From contig NZ_LQPP01000013.1 in NCBI RefSeq assembly GCF_002102345.1, positions 62,001 through 126,000 of the forward strand: a stretch of DNA of 64,000 nucleotides, given 5' to 3'. Of this stretch, positions 24,828 to 35,543 are shown one piece after another. Origin of the DNA: Mycolicibacterium peregrinum (GTDB lineage Bacteria > Actinomycetota > Actinomycetes > Mycobacteriales > Mycobacteriaceae). The position numbers and the translations under genes were made by a program. Numbering within the stretch: the first letter of the stretch is position 1; each line of letters starts with the position of its first letter. The notes under the pieces were generated by a model. It saw only the letters and a list, made by a program, of their open reading frames with translations, was not told the origin of the DNA and made no database searches.

Positions 24828-25643
24828 TCACTCCTCGGCGTCGATAACTCGCTGGGAACTGACCGGCCGCGGCGAGGTTCGCCGCGACGAGCGCCGGGGC
24901 AGCGGGATACGGTCGGCGATGCTGCTGAGTGGGTTGACCACCTGGCTGAGCGTGATGACCGCGTCGTGCAGTGCATCGATGGTGGGTGCCAGCGCCTCGA
25001 GTCCCGGCGCCAGCCGGTTCAACGTGTCGGCCACATCGGCGAGCTTGAGCAGCGGGCCTTCGGGATCGGTCAGGGTGTCCAGCAGGCCGCCTTCGGCCAG
25101 CAGCCGGTCGGCCACGCCGTCCTCACGCAGCACCCGCTCGATCAGGCCGTCGTTGGCCAGCAGCTGGTCGGCCAGCCCGCCCGGTGCCACCACGCGCGAC
25201 AGAGCGCCGTCGTCGGTGGTCAGCCGGTCCAGCAGCCCACCCTCCATGGTGACCTGGTCCACCAGCCCACCGGGGGCGACGGCCCGGGCCACGGCACCGT
25301 TTTCCGCGGTCAGACGGTCCAACATGCCGCCCTCGGCTGTCAGCTGATCGACCAGCCCGCCCGGTCGCAGCAAACGGTTGATCGGGCCGTCGGGTGCCAG
25401 CGCCCGCCCCAGCGGGGCGTCGTCGTCCAATAGTCGCGCCAGCCGGTTGGCCCGCTCGACCGCGTCATCGATGCCGAACAGCGAGGCCATCGATGACCTG
25501 CCGGTGAGTGGATTGGCATCACCGATGCCGCGTTGCACGGCGGTGAGGGTCTCGTTGGCGATGCCGAGGCCGACGTCGGCCACGGCCAACCCGATGCGCA
25601 CGGGCGCGGTAGCAACCTGGACCAGCGTCTTGCCGAGGTTCAT
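24828..25643 (-). CDS. Decapeptide-repeat protein divergent from phoP (Rv0756c-like)
   Basis: The 271-residue protein has an N-terminal helical region (MNLGKTLVQVATAPVRIGLA), thirteen uninterrupted ten-residue repeats at residues 75-204, and a basic C-terminus (PLPRRSSRRTSPRP). The repeats have a Gly at position 2 and aliphatic residues at about positions 4 and 7, which suggests a regular amphipathic solenoid. The ATG is at 25643; an open upstream extension lacks a ribosome-binding site. M. tuberculosis has an unknown gene of similar size at this place. The function is unknown. It shares a 101-base promoter gap with phoP, so it may be PhoP-controlled. Confidence 0.8.
   Translation of the reverse strand: MNLGKTLVQVATAPVRIGLAVADVGLGIANETLTAVQRGIGDANPLTGRSSMASLFGIDDAVERANRLARLLDDDAPLGRALAPDGPINRLLRPGGLVDQLTAEGGMLDRLTAENGAVARAVAPGGLVDQVTMEGGLLDRLTTDDGALSRVVAPGGLADQLLANDGLIERVLREDGVADRLLAEGGLLDTLTDPEGPLLKLADVADTLNRLAPGLEALAPTIDALHDAVITLSQVVNPLSSIADRIPLPRRSSRRTSPRPVSSQRVIDAEE
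25032..25421 (-). repeat. Thirteen tandem 30-base (10-residue) coding repeats
   Basis: The units run without gaps: DAPLGRALAP, DGPINRLLRP, GGLVDQLTAE, GGMLDRLTAE, NGAVARAVAP, GGLVDQVTME, GGLLDRLTTD, DGALSRVVAP, GGLADQLLAN, DGLIERVLRE, DGVADRLLAE, GGLLDTLTDP and EGPLLKLADV. Part of the array also shows a three-unit (90-base) super-period. Confidence 0.88.
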
Positions 25644-25665
25644 GGCGTCAGTGTAGTTACCCGCG

Positions 25666-25695
25666 TCACAGCTAAACTCACAGGAAGTGCACAGC
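25666..25695 (+). promoter_or_regulatory. PhoP-box-like direct repeats upstream of phoP
   Basis: Three related units lie on one strand: TCACAGC at 25666, TCACAGG at 25678 and GCACAGC at 25689. The last two start 11 bases apart, the spacing of the known PhoP box (TCACAGC-N4-TCACAGC); the first is one base out of register. They lie 50-79 bases before the phoP ATG, fitting autoregulation, which is reported for M. tuberculosis phoP. Confidence 0.65.
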
Positions 25696-25744
25696 GTGCA
25701 TGCAGGTTGAGTACACCGGGCACCTTCAACATCAGGGAATGGCC

Positions 25745-26458
<714 letters not shown>

Positions 26459-26489
26459 CGGTCAGCGCGGCAGCGGCATACTTTAACCG

Positions 26490-27923
26490 GTGTTGGACCG
26501 GGTAGAACGGCGCGGAGTGCCGTTGCGCGTCAGCCTGGTGGCTGTCGCGCTGGTTTTGGTGGCCTGCGGGCTGCTGGCCTCTGGCGTCGCGGTGACCTCG
26601 ATCATGCGGCACACCGAGGTCAGTCGCATCGATCAGACGTTGCTCGACGCCGCTGGGAGCTGGGCGCAAGAGCCGCGCCAACTGCCCTCGACTCCCCTGG
26701 AAGGGCCGAACCCGGCGCGTCCGCCGTCGAACTTCTACGTTCGCGGTGTCGACCAGGACGGCCGAACCTGGATCGCGATCAACGACCGTGAGGCCGAACC
26801 CGAGCTGCCCGACGACAACGACGTCGGCCCCGCCCCGGTGACCGTCGAGTCCGTCGGGACCTCCGATGTGCAATGGCGGGCCATGACGGTGGAGGGGCCG
26901 AACGGTGAGCGCACCACCGTCGCGATCGACCTGTCCGACGTGCAGTCGTCGGTGCGTGCGTTGATCTGGTCGCAGGTCGGCATCGGCGCGGTCGTATTGC
27001 TGGTGCTCGGCATCGTCGGCTACGCCGTCGTGCACCGCAGCCTGCGTCCGCTCGTGGAGGTGGAACGTACGGCCGCGGCGATCGCGGCCGGCCAGTTGGA
27101 TCGCCGTGTCCCCGAACGGGATCCGCGCACCGAGGTGGGGCGGTTGTCGTCCGCGCTCAACGGCATGCTGGCGCAGATCCAGCGGGCGGTGGCGTCCTCG
27201 GAGGCGTCGGCCGAGCAGGCGCGCACGTCCGAGGAACGGATGCGCCGCTTCATCACCGACGCCAGCCATGAGCTGCGGACCCCGCTGACCACGATCCGCG
27301 GATTCGCCGAGCTGTACCGGCAGGGCGCCGCCCGCGACGTCGAGATGCTGATGGGCCGGATCGAGAGCGAGTCCCGGCGGATGGGCCTGCTGGTCGAAGA
27401 CCTGCTGCTGCTGGCCCGGCTCGATGCGCAGCGGCCGCTGGATCAGCATCGCGTCGACCTGTTGACGCTGGCCACCGACGCCGTGCACGACACGCAGTCG
27501 ATCGCGCCGGGCCGTCGGGTGCGCATGGAGGTGTTCGACGGTCCCGGGACCCCGGAGGTGCTCGGTGACGAGGCCCGCTTACGTCAGGTGCTGAGCAACC
27601 TGGTGGCCAACGCGGTGCAGCACACCCCGGAAACCGCGGGGATCACGGTGCGGGTGGGCACCGCCGACGATAAGGCCATCATCGAGGTGTGCGACGAAGG
27701 CCCGGGCATGAGCACCGACGACGCGCGGCGGGTATTCGAACGGTTCTACCGCGCCGACAGTTCCCGCACCCGTGCCAGCGGGGGGACGGGGTTGGGCCTG
27801 TCGATCGTGCATTCGTTGGTGCTGGCTCACGGCGGCACGGTCACGGTCACCACCGCGCCCGGTCAGGGCTGCCGGTTCACCGTCAGCTTGCCGCGGATTG
27901 CAGATCTGCCAGCGCGGCTTTGA
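26490..27923 (+). CDS. phoR: Sensor histidine kinase PhoR
   Basis: The 477-residue kinase pairs with PhoP. It has a first membrane helix (about residues 12-34), an extracytoplasmic sensor domain of roughly 130 residues, a second helix (about 167-187) and a HAMP domain. The phospho-acceptor box [10 protein letters not shown] has its histidine at residue 260. The ATP-binding domain has N, G1 (DEGPGM), F (FERFYR) and G2 ([10 protein letters not shown]) boxes. The start is GTG 26490, with TTG 26493 beside it. Its last 41 bases overlap the end of the convergent HIT gene. Confidence 0.95.
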   Translation: MLDRVERRGVPLRVSLVAVALVLVACGLLASGVAVTSIMRHTEVSRIDQTLLDAAGSWAQEPRQLPSTPLEGPNPARPPSNFYVRGVDQDGRTWIAINDREAEPELPDDNDVGPAPVTVESVGTSDVQWRAMTVEGPNGERTTVAIDLSDVQSSVRALIWSQVGIGAVVLLVLGIVGYAVVHRSLRPLVEVERTAAAIAAGQLDRRVPERDPRTEVGRLSSALNGMLAQIQRAVASSEASAEQARTSEERMRRFITDASHELRTPLTTIRGFAELYRQGAARDVEMLMGRIESESRRMGLLVEDLLLLARLDAQRPLDQHRVDLLTLATDAVHDTQSIAPGRRVRMEVFDGPGTPEVLGDEARLRQVLSNLVANAVQHTPETAGITVRVGTADDKAIIEVCDEGPGMSTDDARRVFERFYRADSSRTRASGGTGLGLSIVHSLVLAHGGTVTVTTAPGQGCRFTVSLPRIADLPARL

Positions 27924-28299
27924 TCTTGGCCTGAGCTTCGTCGAGAGACTCGGGCGACGGGTTGTTGTCGACGTGCGCGAAACCGAAGTCGGCCAGGTTG
28001 TACGCCGGGAACACGTGCACATGCAGGTGCGGTACCTCAAGGCCGGCGATGATGACGCCGGCGCGCTGCGCCCCGAAGGCCCGGCACACAGCCTTGCCGA
28101 TCAGCTGTGACACCTCCATCACCCGGCCGAAGGCCGCGGGCTCGACGTCCTGCCAGTTGTCGATCTCGGCCCGGGGAACGACCAGGGTGTGGCCCTGCGT
28201 CATCGGCGCGATGGTGAGGAACGCGACGATGTCATCGTCGGAGTAGACGAAACGCCCGGGCAGTTCTCCGTTGATGATCTTGGTGAAGACGGATGCCAT
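27883..28299 (-). CDS. HIT-family nucleotide hydrolase (Rv0759c-like)
   Basis: The 138-residue protein carries the histidine-triad motif as HLHVHVFP, in which the central histidine attacks the alpha-phosphate of a nucleotide conjugate, plus the upstream block [13 protein letters not shown]. Members hydrolyse AMP-lysine, Ap4A or similar compounds. The start [15 protein letters not shown] at 28299 is typical of the family. It converges on phoR with a 41-base overlap of coding ends. The same order, phoP-phoR-HIT, occurs in M. tuberculosis. Confidence 0.92.
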   Translation of the reverse strand: MASVFTKIINGELPGRFVYSDDDIVAFLTIAPMTQGHTLVVPRAEIDNWQDVEPAAFGRVMEVSQLIGKAVCRAFGAQRAGVIIAGLEVPHLHVHVFPAYNLADFGFAHVDNNPSPESLDEAQAKIKAALADLQSAAS

Positions 28300-28409
28300 G
28301 ACCACGAGCATAGTGAGCGCCGGATGAGACGCCGATCTCGTTGCGCAGGTAAGCACTACCAGGTTGACTAGTAGAGCTTAGTAATCTTGCGTGAAAGGGC
28401 GAATGCCTC

Positions 28410-28730
28410 GTGACCGACGCGGTCAAGTGGGAAGCCGACGGTGACGATCCAGCCCTGTCGGACCGTGAACCCGAGCTGTTCGAGTGGATCGAATTGGACG
28501 TGCCCGCCGAGAACTGGTGGGAGATCATCGACCATCCCGAGGTCGCCGAGCGCGGACCCCACGGCTGGAACTACCACTCCTGCGCCCCCTCGCCGCAGGG
28601 CGAGGACCGCGTGGTGCTCACCTACTACCGGCCGTTCAATGTGCCTGCCGTGCACACACGTGGCCTGAGCAACCGGTTGGGGCGAGGGGCTTCGCGCGGC
28701 GGCCGATCCGGCCGCGGTTTCTGCGGTTAG
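28410..28730 (+). CDS. Conserved hypothetical protein
   Basis: The 106-residue acidic protein starts at GTG 28410 and is rich in Trp, Glu and Pro (ELFEWIELDVPAENWWEIID). It ends in an Arg/Gly tail (RGASRGGRSGRGF). I recognise no domain. It converges on the SDR gene with a 4-base overlap of the stops. The clustered aromatic residues argue for a folded N-terminal part. Confidence 0.6.
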   Translation: MTDAVKWEADGDDPALSDREPELFEWIELDVPAENWWEIIDHPEVAERGPHGWNYHSCAPSPQGEDRVVLTYYRPFNVPAVHTRGLSNRLGRGASRGGRSGRGFCG

Positions 28731-29587
28731 CTCTTCCCGATCAGCTCGTGCAACTCGGCCGATGTCCACGGCGGTGCGCTGTGGTGGTCCCGATAGCCGA
28801 TGAAACCCGGTGACGGCCGGGCGAATTCGCCGACGAACCCGCCGGCCGCGATGAAGATGCGGCCGGTGACGTCCTTGGCTTGATCGCCGACCAGGTAGGC
28901 GTAGGTCGGGGCGACATACTCCGGCGGGGCGGCGTCCAGCGCGCCCTGCATGCTGACGTCGTCGAGCAGGCCGCGCCGGTTGAGCTCGGCGATGTGCTGC
29001 TCGTAGTCCGATCCGGTGGACAGCCGGGTGCGGGCGCCCGGACACACCACGTTGGCCCGGACCCCGTGTTCTCTGAGTTCGGCGGCGATCGCCAGGGTCA
29101 GCCCGTTGACCGCTCCCTTGCCGGCCGGGTAACCGGTGCCGCCGTAATCGCCGAGGAAGGCGAAAGAACTGGTGTTGACGATCGCGCCGCCGCCTTGGGC
29201 AACCATCTTCGGCGCTGCCGCGCGGCAGGTTTCGAACACCGTGCCCAGGTGCGCGTCGAGCAGTTCGTGAAATTCGGCACTGGTCACATTGAGGATGGAG
29301 GACCCTGCCGGTTCGGCGGTGCCGGCACAGTTGACCAGGATGTCGACGCGGCCGAACTCGCGTGTGCAGGTGTCGACGAGCGCGTCAGCCACGTCGGGGT
29401 CGGCGGGCGAACCGGCATGAGCGACACCGGAAATGCGCTGTGCGGCAGCGTCTGCGGCCTCAGCGTCGCGACCGTTGACCACCACACCCGCACCCTCGGC
29501 CGCGAGGAGTTTTGCGACAGCCAGGCCGATGCCGTGGGTGCCGCCGACCACGATCGCGCCGCGGCCGGCGAGCGTTCCGCCGGTCAG
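28727..29587 (-). CDS. Short-chain dehydrogenase/reductase with a probable CTG start
   Basis: The SDR has the cofactor motif VVGGTHGIG, NCAGT, the NTSSFA serine region and YPAGK as YxxxK. The first standard start in frame is GTG 29551, but this would begin inside the first beta strand. A CTG at 29587 restores that strand (LTGGTLAGRGAIVVGG), overlaps the upstream stop as CTGA, and has AGGAAG four bases before it. I therefore call 286 residues from CTG. The C-terminal segment after GGFVGEFARPSPGFIG is longer than in FabG. The gene ends the long minus-strand run that begins with the TetR gene at 36151. Confidence 0.78.
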   Translation of the reverse strand: MTGGTLAGRGAIVVGGTHGIGLAVAKLLAAEGAGVVVNGRDAEAADAAAQRISGVAHAGSPADPDVADALVDTCTREFGRVDILVNCAGTAEPAGSSILNVTSAEFHELLDAHLGTVFETCRAAAPKMVAQGGGAIVNTSSFAFLGDYGGTGYPAGKGAVNGLTLAIAAELREHGVRANVVCPGARTRLSTGSDYEQHIAELNRRGLLDDVSMQGALDAAPPEYVAPTYAYLVGDQAKDVTGRIFIAAGGFVGEFARPSPGFIGYRDHHSAPPWTSAELHELIGKS

Positions 29588-30021
29588 TTGTCTTCCTGCG
29601 CGAATGCCATGGCGTCCATGTTCCAGTAGCCGCGCAGGTTGGTGATCAGTCCGTCGTCGTTCACCTTGTAGGTGAAGACACCGCGCACGGTCGCGGTGAA
29701 CCCGTTGGGAAACTTGGTGCGCAGCACCAGGATGTAGGCGATCTCGTTCGGCGAGCTCGAGGGGAACGTCTCCTCGCAGGTGACGGTCAGCTCGTTGGGC
29801 CCGATGTTGGCGTCATAGAAAGCACCCAGGGCTTCCTTGCCCTTGACACCGGTGCCGTCGGGGTTGGTGACGGCCTCGCCGATCGGGTCCTCGACCACGA
29901 TGTCGTCGGCCATGAGCGCCAGCCAGCCCTCACGGTCACCGGACTGCACGCACTTCCACGACGATCGAGAGGCGAGGACAACTGGTGTCTCGGTGCTTGT
30001 CTCGGTGCTTGTTTCGGTCAT
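29584..30021 (-). CDS. NTF2-like/ketosteroid-isomerase-fold protein (Rv0760c-like)
   Basis: The 145-residue protein has a SnoaL/ketosteroid-isomerase type cone fold (DREGWLALMADDIVVEDPIG, later RGVFTYKVNDDGLITN). Rv0760c, at the same place in M. tuberculosis, is known to bind steroids in this fold. The N-terminus MTETSTETSTETP is a short low-complexity repeat. It is coupled to the downstream SDR by a CTGA overlap and lies 103 bases below adhB, a gap that holds a strong hairpin. Confidence 0.85.
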   Translation of the reverse strand: MTETSTETSTETPVVLASRSSWKCVQSGDREGWLALMADDIVVEDPIGEAVTNPDGTGVKGKEALGAFYDANIGPNELTVTCEETFPSSSPNEIAYILVLRTKFPNGFTATVRGVFTYKVNDDGLITNLRGYWNMDAMAFAQEDN

Positions 30022-30048
30022 GACGCTCCTGGCGGGTCGTGCTCACCT

Positions 30049-30108
30049 GCCGAATGTCACGCTGGAGTGGCTCTCGGTGGTGAGAGCCACGCTGGCGTGA
30101 CATTCGGC
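30049..30108. terminator. Long imperfect palindrome between adhB and the Rv0760c-like gene
   Basis: Two 27-base arms (30049-30075 and 30082-30108) surround a 6-base loop. The outer 14 pairs and inner 8 pairs are perfect. The five in between hold one mismatch and two wobble pairs in the plus-strand RNA. No T-run follows, so it is not a classic intrinsic terminator. It could attenuate or process the adhB transcript, or be a short mobile palindrome. Confidence 0.5.
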
Positions 30109-30124
30109 GTGAGATGCGGGTGGG

Positions 30125-31258
30125 TCAGCGATCGGCGTCGGTGTAGCGGATGACGCCGCGGATGTTGCGGCCCTCGAGCATGTCGGCGTAACCGTCATTG
30201 ATCTGCTCGAGCTTGTACTGCCGGGTGACCATGTCGTCGAGGTTCAGCCGGCCTGCCTTGTACATGCTCAGCAGCTGCGGGATGTCGTGGTGCGGGTTGC
30301 CGCCGCCGAAGATGGTGCCCTGCAGGCGCTTCTGCAGCAGTGTCAGCATCGACAGGTTGAGCTTGACGTCGTTGCTGGCCATGTTGGCGACGGCGGTGGC
30401 CACCACGGTGCCGCCCTTGGCGGTGATGTTCATGTAGTGGTCGATGTCCTCGCCCTTGAGCTCGCCGACGGTGACGATCGTCTTGTGCGCCATCCGGCCC
30501 TGGGTGACCTCGGCGACCCCGGCCATCGCGGAGAAGATGTCCGGGTAGGCGTGGGTGGCGCCGAACTTGAGTGCGTTGTCCCGTTTGAACTCAACGGGAT
30601 CGACGACGAAGATGTTGCGGGCACCGGCATTCAGCGCACCCTGCAGCGCGCCGGTGCCGACACCGCCGACGCCGACGATGACGACGTCGTCCCCGGGGCG
30701 GACGTCACCGCTGCGCACGGCCGAGCCGTAGCCGGTCGTCACACCGCAACCCACGAGGCAGGCCACCTCGAACGGGATGGACGGGTCGATCTTCACGACC
30801 GAGCTCTTGTGCACCACCATGTACGGGCTGAACGTGCCCAGCAGCGTCATCGGGATGACGGGCTGACCGTTCTTGACCGCGTGGATGCGGTTCGTGCCGT
30901 CGGACACCGCGGTGCCGGCCAACAGCATCGCGCCCAGGTCGCACAGGTTGCGCAGACCCTCCTGGCATGCCGGACACTCACCGCAGGACGGGATGAACGA
31001 CAGCACGACGTGGTCGCCGGGCTTGATGTGGTCGACGCCCGGGCCGACCTCGGTCACGATGCCGGCGCCTTCGTGGCCGCCGAGCACCGGGAAACCTGCC
31101 ATCGGGATGTCACCGGTCACCAGGTGGTGATCGGAATGGCACATGCCCGAGGCTTCCATCTGAATCTTGACCTCGTCCTTGACGGGGTCACCGATCTCGA
31201 TCTCCTCGATCGACCACGGTTGGTTGAACTCCCAGATGAGAGCGCCTTTGGTCTTCAT
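30125..31258 (-). CDS. adhB: Zinc-dependent alcohol dehydrogenase AdhB (NDMA-dependent type)
   Basis: The 377-residue medium-chain dehydrogenase has catalytic zinc ligands in GMCHSDHH and GGHEGAG, and a structural zinc site of four cysteines (CGECPACQEGLRNLC). The Rossmann motif GVGGVGTGALQG is near residue 201. Its sequence style places it with the NDMA-dependent nicotinoprotein alcohol dehydrogenases, whose tightly bound NAD is thought to be recycled through mycofactocin. That link is inference. It corresponds to Rv0761c. It probably oxidises alcohols made by nearby P450s or in lipid breakdown. Confidence 0.92.
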   Translation of the reverse strand: MKTKGALIWEFNQPWSIEEIEIGDPVKDEVKIQMEASGMCHSDHHLVTGDIPMAGFPVLGGHEGAGIVTEVGPGVDHIKPGDHVVLSFIPSCGECPACQEGLRNLCDLGAMLLAGTAVSDGTNRIHAVKNGQPVIPMTLLGTFSPYMVVHKSSVVKIDPSIPFEVACLVGCGVTTGYGSAVRSGDVRPGDDVVIVGVGGVGTGALQGALNAGARNIFVVDPVEFKRDNALKFGATHAYPDIFSAMAGVAEVTQGRMAHKTIVTVGELKGEDIDHYMNITAKGGTVVATAVANMASNDVKLNLSMLTLLQKRLQGTIFGGGNPHHDIPQLLSMYKAGRLNLDDMVTRQYKLEQINDGYADMLEGRNIRGVIRYTDADR

Positions 31259-31272
31259 CGCGTGTGCCTTCC

Positions 31273-31301
31273 ACTAGAGCCGTTGACCACAGACTAGAGC
31301 C
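31273..31301 (-). promoter_or_regulatory. Direct repeats upstream of adhB
   Basis: ACTAGAGCC occurs at 31273-31281 and again at 31293-31301, exactly 20 bases apart, 15-43 bases before the adhB ATG. Two helical turns between equal half-sites suit a dimeric regulator. The factor is unknown. Confidence 0.35.
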
Positions 31302-31350
31302 ATTAGTTGCGTGGGTCACACCCACCCCCAAGCAACTGCTTGGCCGGGAA

Positions 31351-31890
31351 CTACCAGATTTTGACCGGGGCCTCGCCGAGCGGGTAGTAGCCGGGCAGCT
31401 TCTCACCGGACAGCGAACGCTCGATGCGCTTCTGCATGGTGGGGGTGAGGTCGCCGGACTCGATGAGCTTCGCGTAGCCCTTGGCTACGTGGCCGAAATC
31501 GAAGAAGTCGCGCTGCCACTCGATGAGCAGATCATCGTTGAGCCGGAACCAGCTACCGCCGATGCCGTAGATCTCGCTCGTGGTGCCGTCGCTCCTGTTG
31601 GCGATCTGCTTCCAGAAGCCGACGATCTCGTTCTGCTTCTCGTCGATCAACACGCGCTGGTACTCGTAGACCCAGTTCTCCAGGCCTTCCATCTCCAAAC
31701 CGAGGGCCACGTCGCGGATTTCGTCGCGACCGACGCACATCACGTCTTCCTTGGGCCCGATGTTCCAGCCGTAGGTGGCATCTTCGGTGTAGAAGTCGGC
31801 CAGCGGCTTCCAGTCACCGGCCTTCTCGGCCTCCTGGTTGGCCTTCAGCCAGCGATCGGACCAGTCTTCCAATTGTTGTCTTGACGCCAT
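31351..31890 (-). CDS. NTF2/SnoaL-like protein (Rv0762c-like)
   Basis: The 179-residue protein has a SnoaL-like fold (ADFYTEDATYGWNIGP, then VLIDEKQNEIVGFWKQIA) and no clear catalytic site. In mycobacteria it lies between the CYP51 ferredoxin and adhB. I chose ATG 31890 (MASRQQLEDW), which has GAAGGA six bases upstream; ATG 31896, which overlaps the ferredoxin stop as ATGA, is the alternative. The function is unknown, perhaps binding of a sterol or polyprenyl-like ligand. Confidence 0.82.
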   Translation of the reverse strand: MASRQQLEDWSDRWLKANQEAEKAGDWKPLADFYTEDATYGWNIGPKEDVMCVGRDEIRDVALGLEMEGLENWVYEYQRVLIDEKQNEIVGFWKQIANRSDGTTSEIYGIGGSWFRLNDDLLIEWQRDFFDFGHVAKGYAKLIESGDLTPTMQKRIERSLSGEKLPGYYPLGEAPVKIW

Positions 31891-31892
31891 TG

Positions 31893-33471
<1,579 letters not shown>

Positions 33472-33477
33472 GTTCTT

Positions 33478-34287
33478 TCAGCCTTCCACTCTCAGCTTCT
33501 GGCGGTCCTTGACATCGGCGAGCGGAGCTTCGGGCTGAATCTCCAGTTCGGCGATGAAGCCGCCGCGGGGGGTTTCCGCGACGAAGGTGATGGCCCGCGC
33601 GAGATCCGCCGCGCGCAGGAAGTAGTCGTGCCGGGCCTGGCCCCATTTGGCCCAGTCCTCGAGCATTTCGCCGACCTTGTCCATGGGCGCGCTCCAGCCC
33701 ATGGCGGTCTTGGTGGGCCCGGGATGGACCACGGAGGCGCGTACACCGGTGCCCTCCAGTTCCATCTGCAGGGTCTTGGCCATGCCCAGCAGGCCGGCTT
33801 TTGCGGCGCCATAACCGCCCATGTACGGCCGCGGCCGCAGGGAGACGTCAGAGCCGACGAAGATGATGTCGCCGCGCCGCCGCTCGACCATGCCCGGAAG
33901 CACCGCGGTGGCAAGACGATTGGCGCCGATGAGGTGAATCTGAACTTGGTTCTCGAACTCGTCGGTGCTGATCTCGTGGAGCTGGCCGAAGAAGGTGTCA
34001 CCCGCGCCGGCCACCAGCAGCTCGATATCGCCGAGCGCTTCGGTGGCACTGTGCACGAACGACTTGACCGACTCGGCGTCGGTGACGTCGAGGGGCAGTG
34101 CGATCGCCTCTCCGCCGGCGGCGGTGATCTGGTCGACGAGCTCCTGGCATTTCTCGACGCGGCGGGCGCCGAGGGCCACCGGGAAGCCGTGCGCGGCGAG
34201 TTCGGTCGCCGTGGCGGCGCCGATGCCGGACGACGCGCCGGCCACGATGGCCGGTCGGCGGTCGGGATGGGGTTCGAAACGGGCCAT
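33478..34287 (-). CDS. Short-chain dehydrogenase (Rv0765c-like)
   Basis: The 269-residue SDR has GASSGIG (residues 17-23), an NNAG-equivalent GAGDTFFG, and YGAAK as the YxxxK pair. It is preceded by cyp123 (53-base gap) and followed by cyp51 after six bases, so all are probably co-transcribed. A role in oxidising a P450 product is reasonable, but the substrate is unknown. Position and features match Rv0765c. Confidence 0.9.
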   Translation of the reverse strand: MARFEPHPDRRPAIVAGASSGIGAATATELAAHGFPVALGARRVEKCQELVDQITAAGGEAIALPLDVTDAESVKSFVHSATEALGDIELLVAGAGDTFFGQLHEISTDEFENQVQIHLIGANRLATAVLPGMVERRRGDIIFVGSDVSLRPRPYMGGYGAAKAGLLGMAKTLQMELEGTGVRASVVHPGPTKTAMGWSAPMDKVGEMLEDWAKWGQARHDYFLRAADLARAITFVAETPRGGFIAELEIQPEAPLADVKDRQKLRVEG

Positions 34288-34340
34288 TTAGCGTGCCTTT
34301 ACTGGTCGGGTTTTCAGCGGTGGGACACCGCAATGGGGCT

Positions 34341-35543
34341 TCAGCGGGGCTGGACGGTGACGGGAAGGTGAGCGAATCCGCGGACGGAGCTGGAATGCAC
34401 CCGCACAGCCGCGGATTCGTCTATTTCGTATCCGCGGATTCGCTTGAACAACTCGGTCAGCGCCACCCGGGCCTCCATGCGCGCCAGGTGCGCGCCCAGG
34501 CAGAAGTGGGCGCCGCTGCCGAAACTCACCAGTTTGGGGCCGATCTCGCGATCGATGCGGTACTCGTCGGGATTCTCGAAGACCCGTTCGTCGCGGTTGG
34601 CCGAGCCGATCAGCAGCACCAGCACGTCGCCCGCGGGCACCGTGGTGTCGTAGTACGTCTGGTCCTCGACGACCAGCCGGGCCAGGATCTGGCTGGAGGC
34701 GTCGTAGCGCAGGGTCTCCTCTACCCACGGCACGACCAGCTCGTGGTTGTCGAACACCGGAGCCAGCTGGTCGGGATTCTTGTAGCCCCAATATGCGGCG
34801 TTGGCAAGAAGTTTGGTGGTCGTCTCGTTTCCGGCGACCACCATCAGGAACAGGAAGGCCATGATCTCGTCATCGGTGAGCCGGTCACCGTCGATCTCGG
34901 CATCCACCAGTGCCGACGTCAGGTCGTCGGTGCGGTTCTTGCGGCGCTGCTTCACCATGTCGGCGTAGTAGACCAGTAATTCCCCGGACGCGACGATCGC
35001 GGATTCGGGAACGTCGGCGACGCCGTCCTCACGGTGCATGACCCCGTCGGCCAGTGCGCGGATACGCACCCGATCTTCTTCCGGGACGCCCATCAGTTCG
35101 GAGATGACGTCCATGGGCAGCTTGCCCGCGAAATCGTCGACGTAATCAAAGGTGGTGTCCTGCAGTGCCGCGTCGAGGTGTTGGTGAGCGATCTCGGTGA
35201 CCCGTCCCTCCAACTCGCGGATGCGCCGCGGGGTGAAACCCTTGGACACCAGGGTTCGCAGCCGGAGATGGCCGGGATCGTCGAGGGCGAGGAACGACAT
35301 GACCCGGTGGGCTTCGTCGTTGCGGGAAATCGGGTCCAGGGATACGCCGTGCCTGTTCGACAGTGTGACGCTGTTACGGAACCCGGCCACCACGTCCTTG
35401 TGTCGCGACAGCGCCCAGAACTTGAGGTCCTCGTTGTGGTACAGGGGCGCCTCATCACGCAGCCGCCGGTAGTACGGGTAGGGGTCCTCGTGGAAGTCGT
35501 AGTCGTACGGATCGAGGATCGGTTTGACTATGTCCAAGCTCAT
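34341..35543 (-). CDS. cyp123: Cytochrome P450 CYP123
   Basis: The 400-residue P450 has an I-helix MVVAGNETTTK, an EETLRYDASSQ motif, and the heme loop FGSGAHFCLGAHLAR. Position between a TetR gene and the SDR next to cyp51 identifies it as CYP123. The native substrate is not known. The ATG shares its A with the stop of the TetR gene (TGATG), so it is translated directly after the regulator. Confidence 0.9.
   Translation of the reverse strand: MSLDIVKPILDPYDYDFHEDPYPYYRRLRDEAPLYHNEDLKFWALSRHKDVVAGFRNSVTLSNRHGVSLDPISRNDEAHRVMSFLALDDPGHLRLRTLVSKGFTPRRIRELEGRVTEIAHQHLDAALQDTTFDYVDDFAGKLPMDVISELMGVPEEDRVRIRALADGVMHREDGVADVPESAIVASGELLVYYADMVKQRRKNRTDDLTSALVDAEIDGDRLTDDEIMAFLFLMVVAGNETTTKLLANAAYWGYKNPDQLAPVFDNHELVVPWVEETLRYDASSQILARLVVEDQTYYDTTVPAGDVLVLLIGSANRDERVFENPDEYRIDREIGPKLVSFGSGAHFCLGAHLARMEARVALTELFKRIRGYEIDESAAVRVHSSSVRGFAHLPVTVQPR

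Noticed and set aside
25700..25744. An upstream start for phoP adding 15 residues
   Set aside because: The extension has no ribosome-binding site and would overlap the PhoP-box region, whereas ATG 25745 has CAGGGA at the right distance.
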